From Flavisolibacter ginsenosidimutans (lineage in GTDB: Bacteria; Bacteroidota; Bacteroidia; Chitinophagales; Chitinophagaceae), in assembly GCF_007970805.1 (NCBI RefSeq), contig NZ_CP042433.1, positions 4,278,001-4,342,000 of the forward strand: DNA of 64,000 nt, written 5' to 3'. Position numbers and translations under genes: made by a program. How positions within the stretch are numbered: the stretch's first letter is position 1; every line of letters starts with the position of its first letter. Below the pieces are notes generated by a model. The model was not told the DNA's origin. It did no database searches and was given only the letters and a program-made list of their open reading frames with translations. Shown here piece by piece: positions 60,917 through 64,000 of the stretch.

Positions 60917-62713
60917 TTGAGTACTTCCACAAAAAAGAACGTTTTCGACTTTAGCCTTCTTTCAAGAGTGCTGATGTTTACGCGGCCGTACAAACGCAAA
61001 TTCATCGGCTCTATTGCAATGGCTGTTGTGTTAGCAGCTATCACGCCTGTGCGTCCGAAGCTGATTGAAATAACGGTGAACAAATACATCGCCGCCGCCG
61101 ACAAAACCTTTGCCGATAAAGCCATTGAAATTCTTGTTTGGATAACGATTTTTCAAATTGGCTTCACCGTTCTCGAAACCCTTCTTCGTTTTTATTTTTC
61201 GTACATCACTTCATGGCTGGGACAAGCCGTGGTAAAAGACATGCGGGTAAAAGTGTTTGGCAAAGTGCTCAGCTTAAACCTTCGCCAGTTTGATAAAACG
61301 CCCATCGGAACACTGACGACGAGAACCATTGATGACATCGAACGCATCAACGATATTTTTTCCGACGGACTCATTCCCATCATTGCCGATTTGCTTTCCA
61401 TTCTTTGCGTGCTGGGCATCATGCTTTACACCGACTGGCAACTGACGCTCATCAGCCTTATTCCTTTTCCCATCATCATCGTGGCCACATATTATTTTAA
61501 GGAAAGCGTCAACAAATCTTTTTACCGCGTACGCAACGCCGTATCGTCCTTAAACGCTTTTGTGCAGGAACACATTACGGGCATGTACATTGTACAAGCG
61601 TTTGCTGCCGAAAAAAGAGAAGGAGAAAAGTTTGACGAAATTAACCGCGAACACCGCGACGCCAATATCAAGGCCATATTTGCTTACTCTGTTTTTTTTC
61701 CGCTGGTAGAAATTGTGCTGGCACTCAGCATGGGATTGATTGTTTATTACACCGGCAGACAGGCCTTGAATTTAGGCGTGGGACAAGAGGGGAAAGTGAT
61801 GTCGTTCATTCTTTACCTCAATCTTATTTTTCGTCCGTTGCGGGTGATTGCCGATAAATTCAACGTGCTGCAAATGGGCATGATTGCCAGCGAACGGGTG
61901 TTTAAAGTGCTGGATAACGACGACGTGCTGCCGCCTTCGCCGCCCGCCGCTTATGCGCCGGCGCACGTAAAAGGCAAGATTGAATTTGACCGCGTGTGGT
62001 TTGGCTATAACGAAGAGCACCCGGTATTGAAAGACGTTTCCTTTTTGGTAGAACCGGGCGAAACCGTTGCCATTGTGGGCCACACGGGCAGCGGAAAAAC
62101 AACGATCATTTCTTTGCTCAACCGTCTTTACCAAATCAATCGCGGCCAAATAAAAGTGGACGACGTTCCGGTGGATGAATTTGACGTTGACACGCTTCGC
62201 AAAAACATCGGCGTGGTGCTGCAGGACGTGTTCTTGTTTCCCGGTTCGGTGCTTGACAACATTACCTTGATGAATCCTTCTATTCCCAAAGAAAAAGTAG
62301 TGGAAGCGGCAAAGCTAATCGGGATGCACGAGTTCATTTTGCAACTGCCGGGCGGCTACGATTACAACGTGATGGAACGCGGCGCCACGCTTTCGCTAGG
62401 CCAGCGGCAATTGCTATCCTTTATTCGGGCCTTGCTTTATAATCCCGCGATTTTGATTTTGGACGAAGCCACATCTTCGATTGATACTGAAAGTGAACTG
62501 CTGATTGAAAAGGCGATTGACAAACTCATCGCCGGACGCACCTCAATTGTGATTGCGCACCGGCTGAGCACCATTCAGCGGGCCGACAAAATCATTGTGC
62601 TCGACAAAGGCGAAGTGAAGGAAGTGGGCAGTCATTTGGAACTTTTGGCAAGGGGCGGCTTTTACAGTAAACTGCACCGTATGCAGTTTGAACGCAAAAT
62701 GCAAGCGACGTAA
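60917..62713 (+). CDS. ABC exporter (fused membrane and ATPase domains)
   Basis: A 598-residue half-transporter of the MsbA/multidrug type. Six membrane helices (about 30-320) precede an ATPase domain with Walker A 'VGHTGSGKTTIISLL', Q-loop 'VLQDVFLFPGSVLDNI', signature 'LSLGQRQLLSFIRALL' (LSLGQ in place of LSGGQ), Walker B 'AILILDEATSSID' and switch 'IVIAHRLST'. It should work as a homodimer; substrate unknown. The start is TTG at 60917 ('STSTKKNVFDFSLLSRVL'); the first ATG, 19 codons later, would delete the conserved N-terminal helix. The octamer inverted repeat occupies its entire upstream region. Confidence 0.92.
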   Translation: MSTSTKKNVFDFSLLSRVLMFTRPYKRKFIGSIAMAVVLAAITPVRPKLIEITVNKYIAAADKTFADKAIEILVWITIFQIGFTVLETLLRFYFSYITSWLGQAVVKDMRVKVFGKVLSLNLRQFDKTPIGTLTTRTIDDIERINDIFSDGLIPIIADLLSILCVLGIMLYTDWQLTLISLIPFPIIIVATYYFKESVNKSFYRVRNAVSSLNAFVQEHITGMYIVQAFAAEKREGEKFDEINREHRDANIKAIFAYSVFFPLVEIVLALSMGLIVYYTGRQALNLGVGQEGKVMSFILYLNLIFRPLRVIADKFNVLQMGMIASERVFKVLDNDDVLPPSPPAAYAPAHVKGKIEFDRVWFGYNEEHPVLKDVSFLVEPGETVAIVGHTGSGKTTIISLLNRLYQINRGQIKVDDVPVDEFDVDTLRKNIGVVLQDVFLFPGSVLDNITLMNPSIPKEKVVEAAKLIGMHEFILQLPGGYDYNVMERGATLSLGQRQLLSFIRALLYNPAILILDEATSSIDTESELLIEKAIDKLIAGRTSIVIAHRLSTIQRADKIIVLDKGEVKEVGSHLELLARGGFYSKLHRMQFERKMQAT

Positions 62714-62942
62714 AACGGTTTAGCCAATAGAGAGTTGTTTTTACGCCGGTTGTTGCATGCAAGAGTGATTTGTCGCCGGAAACCAGGGCAACGAAGTCTC
62801 TTGGAAAATGCAAACGTTTCGGCACGAAGAAAAATAGCCGCCTTGCATACGATTACAGCCTTCTTTGCGTTTGATTGAAAACGGCTTTTGTGTATCCGGA
62901 TTCTGGAAATTGGAATAGATTAGCCGAAAATTCGAAACTGAT

Positions 62943-64000
62943 ATGCGGTATTTGCTTATTGGGCTGTTGGGATCATTGACCCTTGGAATCGTTTACTCCT
63001 GCCAAAAGGAAACCAGTATTGAATACGGCACTGCCGCAAAAGGCAGCTTGCAAAGTTCGGCTGGCGATTGCCTGCCGAAAACGGTGGCCGGCAGTTATGC
63101 GCCGGGTAGAGCGCTAAACGATAGCAACTATATAGAAGTGACCGTAAACGTAACCACCGCTGGACCTTACACCATCTTTACCGACACCGTAAACGGTTAT
63201 GCTTTTAAAACTACCGGCACCTTTTCGGGCACCGGAACAAACACCGTGCGACTAAAAGGCGGTGGCACACCGGTCACCGCTGGCACCGATGATTTTACGG
63301 TCTTTTTCGATTCGAGTTTCTGCGATATTTCCATACCGGTTAGTGGCAGCAGTGGTGGCACCGGCTGTGGCACCTCTGTTGTACAGGGAACTTATACCGC
63401 GGGTACGGTACTTGTCGCAGCAAACACCGCAGTGTTTACGCATACGTACGCAACAGCCGGTAATTATAGTGTGAGCACCAATACTGTGAATGGTTATTCG
63501 TTTGGGCCAACTTCTTACACAGCTACCGCAGGTTCAAACACCGTTACGCTAACGGCAACAGGCACGCCCACGGCGGCCGGCACCAACAACTTTAATATTA
63601 ATTTCGGCGACGGCCAAACCTGCTCGTTTACCGTTACGGTGGGCAGCGGAACGGTAACACAAAACACCGATTACTTCCCAACAACCCAGGGCAGTTGGTG
63701 GACTTACGACGACATTAAGAATTCCGATACGTTTAAAGTAACCGTTAACGGAACGCAGAGTATTACCGTTTCCGGCAACACGCAGACTTACCAGAAGTTT
63801 GTTTACTCCGACGCTACCGGCCCGTTCTATACCGAGTATTACCGTAAAGACGCCGCCACCGGCTTTTATTACCAATCTTTCGACACAACGGGTTCGGGCT
63901 TTGGCCAGGCGGGCGTTACGCTGAGCCAGGCAAAGTTTGACGTGTTGTTTTTGAAAAACACGCTGGCAACCGGCGCCACCTGGACCACGGACATCTCGGC
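62943..64000 (+). CDS. Repetitive surface lipoprotein, 5' part (runs off the window)
   Basis: The frame is open from ATG 62943 to the last base, giving at least 352 residues. The signal peptide ends in a lipobox ('LGIVYS|CQKETS'). Two homologous beta-sandwich modules follow: residues about 55-125 ('AGPYTIFTDTVNGYAFKTTGTF...GTPVTAGTDDFTVFF') and about 145-225 ('AGNYSVSTNTVNGYSFGPTSYT...GTPTAAGTNNFNINF'). Each is preceded by a Cys-containing, Gly/Ser-rich linker. After about 240 the sequence changes to 'DYFPTTQGSWWTYDDIKN', another beta domain. A surface-exposed adhesive or binding protein is plausible. Minus-strand frames here are shadows. Confidence 0.82.
   Translation, partial: MRYLLIGLLGSLTLGIVYSCQKETSIEYGTAAKGSLQSSAGDCLPKTVAGSYAPGRALNDSNYIEVTVNVTTAGPYTIFTDTVNGYAFKTTGTFSGTGTNTVRLKGGGTPVTAGTDDFTVFFDSSFCDISIPVSGSSGGTGCGTSVVQGTYTAGTVLVAANTAVFTHTYATAGNYSVSTNTVNGYSFGPTSYTATAGSNTVTLTATGTPTAAGTNNFNINFGDGQTCSFTVTVGSGTVTQNTDYFPTTQGSWWTYDDIKNSDTFKVTVNGTQSITVSGNTQTYQKFVYSDATGPFYTEYYRKDAATGFYYQSFDTTGSGFGQAGVTLSQAKFDVLFLKNTLATGATWTTDIS

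Noticed and set aside
63252..63875. Minus-strand frames near the window end
   Set aside because: The plus strand carries a continuous frame with a signal peptide and duplicated modules, so the minus frames are shadows.
1..64000. tRNA or rRNA genes
   Set aside because: I searched by eye for T-arm (GGTTCGAAT-like) and conserved rRNA strings and found none with a cloverleaf context.
1..64000. Insertion sequence or prophage
   Set aside because: No transposase, integrase, recombinase or structural phage gene is recognisable in any frame; the only mobile-like object is the non-coding 248-bp unit before glyS.

Overview
The window comes from a member of the Bacteroidota, most likely family Chitinophagaceae. 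The evidence is two SusC/SusD-type outer-membrane pairs, a third TonB-dependent receptor, a PorZ-like type IX secretion factor, a surface protein with a type IX sorting domain, many short lipoproteins with a Cys-Lys-Lys start, -7 boxes of the form TAnnTTTG, and no clear Shine-Dalgarno sites. I see no rRNA, tRNA, CRISPR array, transposase or phage gene. It reads as ordinary chromosome, rich in housekeeping genes.

Layout. 1-8.7 kb: tail of a VanZ-like gene, then prfA, an amidohydrolase, recO and porZ, and an MMPL/RND exporter. 8.8-19.3 kb: two SusC/SusD uptake cassettes, the second with an extra surface lipoprotein. 19.3-26 kb, minus strand: a TlpA-type thioredoxin lipoprotein in an operon with gatB, a two-PDZ protein and alaS. 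26-31.6 kb, plus strand: M23 peptidase, MazG-like hydrolase, two tandem YihY-family membrane proteins and glycyl-tRNA synthetase. 31.6-41 kb: a small hypothetical, an FNR-type reductase, a lipoprotein, a large Asp-box surface protein, mfd, and a DUF4202 gene broken by one amber codon. 41-46 kb: galE and a phosphate-related group (PiT transporter with a built-in PDZ domain, a DUF47/PhoU-like partner and a divergent OprO/P-type porin). 46-52 kb: glycerophosphodiesterase, an alkaline-phosphatase-superfamily protein, and a glycosyltransferase plus GH1 glucosidase operon. 52-58.3 kb: an Oar-like TonB receptor, a VOC-fold protein and a PhoR/PhoB-type two-component system. 58.5-64 kb: a large unrecognised periplasmic protein with a possible clan CD-type His/Cys pair, an ABC exporter, and the start of a repetitive lipoprotein cut by the window end.

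The most unusual signal is in the spacers. At nine intergenic sites the DNA is built of degenerate tandem words with a strict 7-nt or 8-nt period. At eight of them one arm is followed, after a spacer, by its reverse complement, giving a long hairpin; the ninth has a single arm. Word sequence differs from locus to locus, but period and architecture persist. The elements occur between co-directional, divergent and convergent genes, so they are not simply terminators. Two 28-bp blocks with the same periodicity lie inside coding sequences (alaS and the amidohydrolase). I treat this as the best candidate for an undescribed system.

Other structure worth following: a ~70-bp dispersed element present twice, a 248-bp MITE-like unit with inverted ends upstream of glyS, two hairpin-plus-tiny-ORF modules, and an interleaved (pseudoknot-topology) pair of perfect inverted repeats upstream of the phosphatase-like gene.
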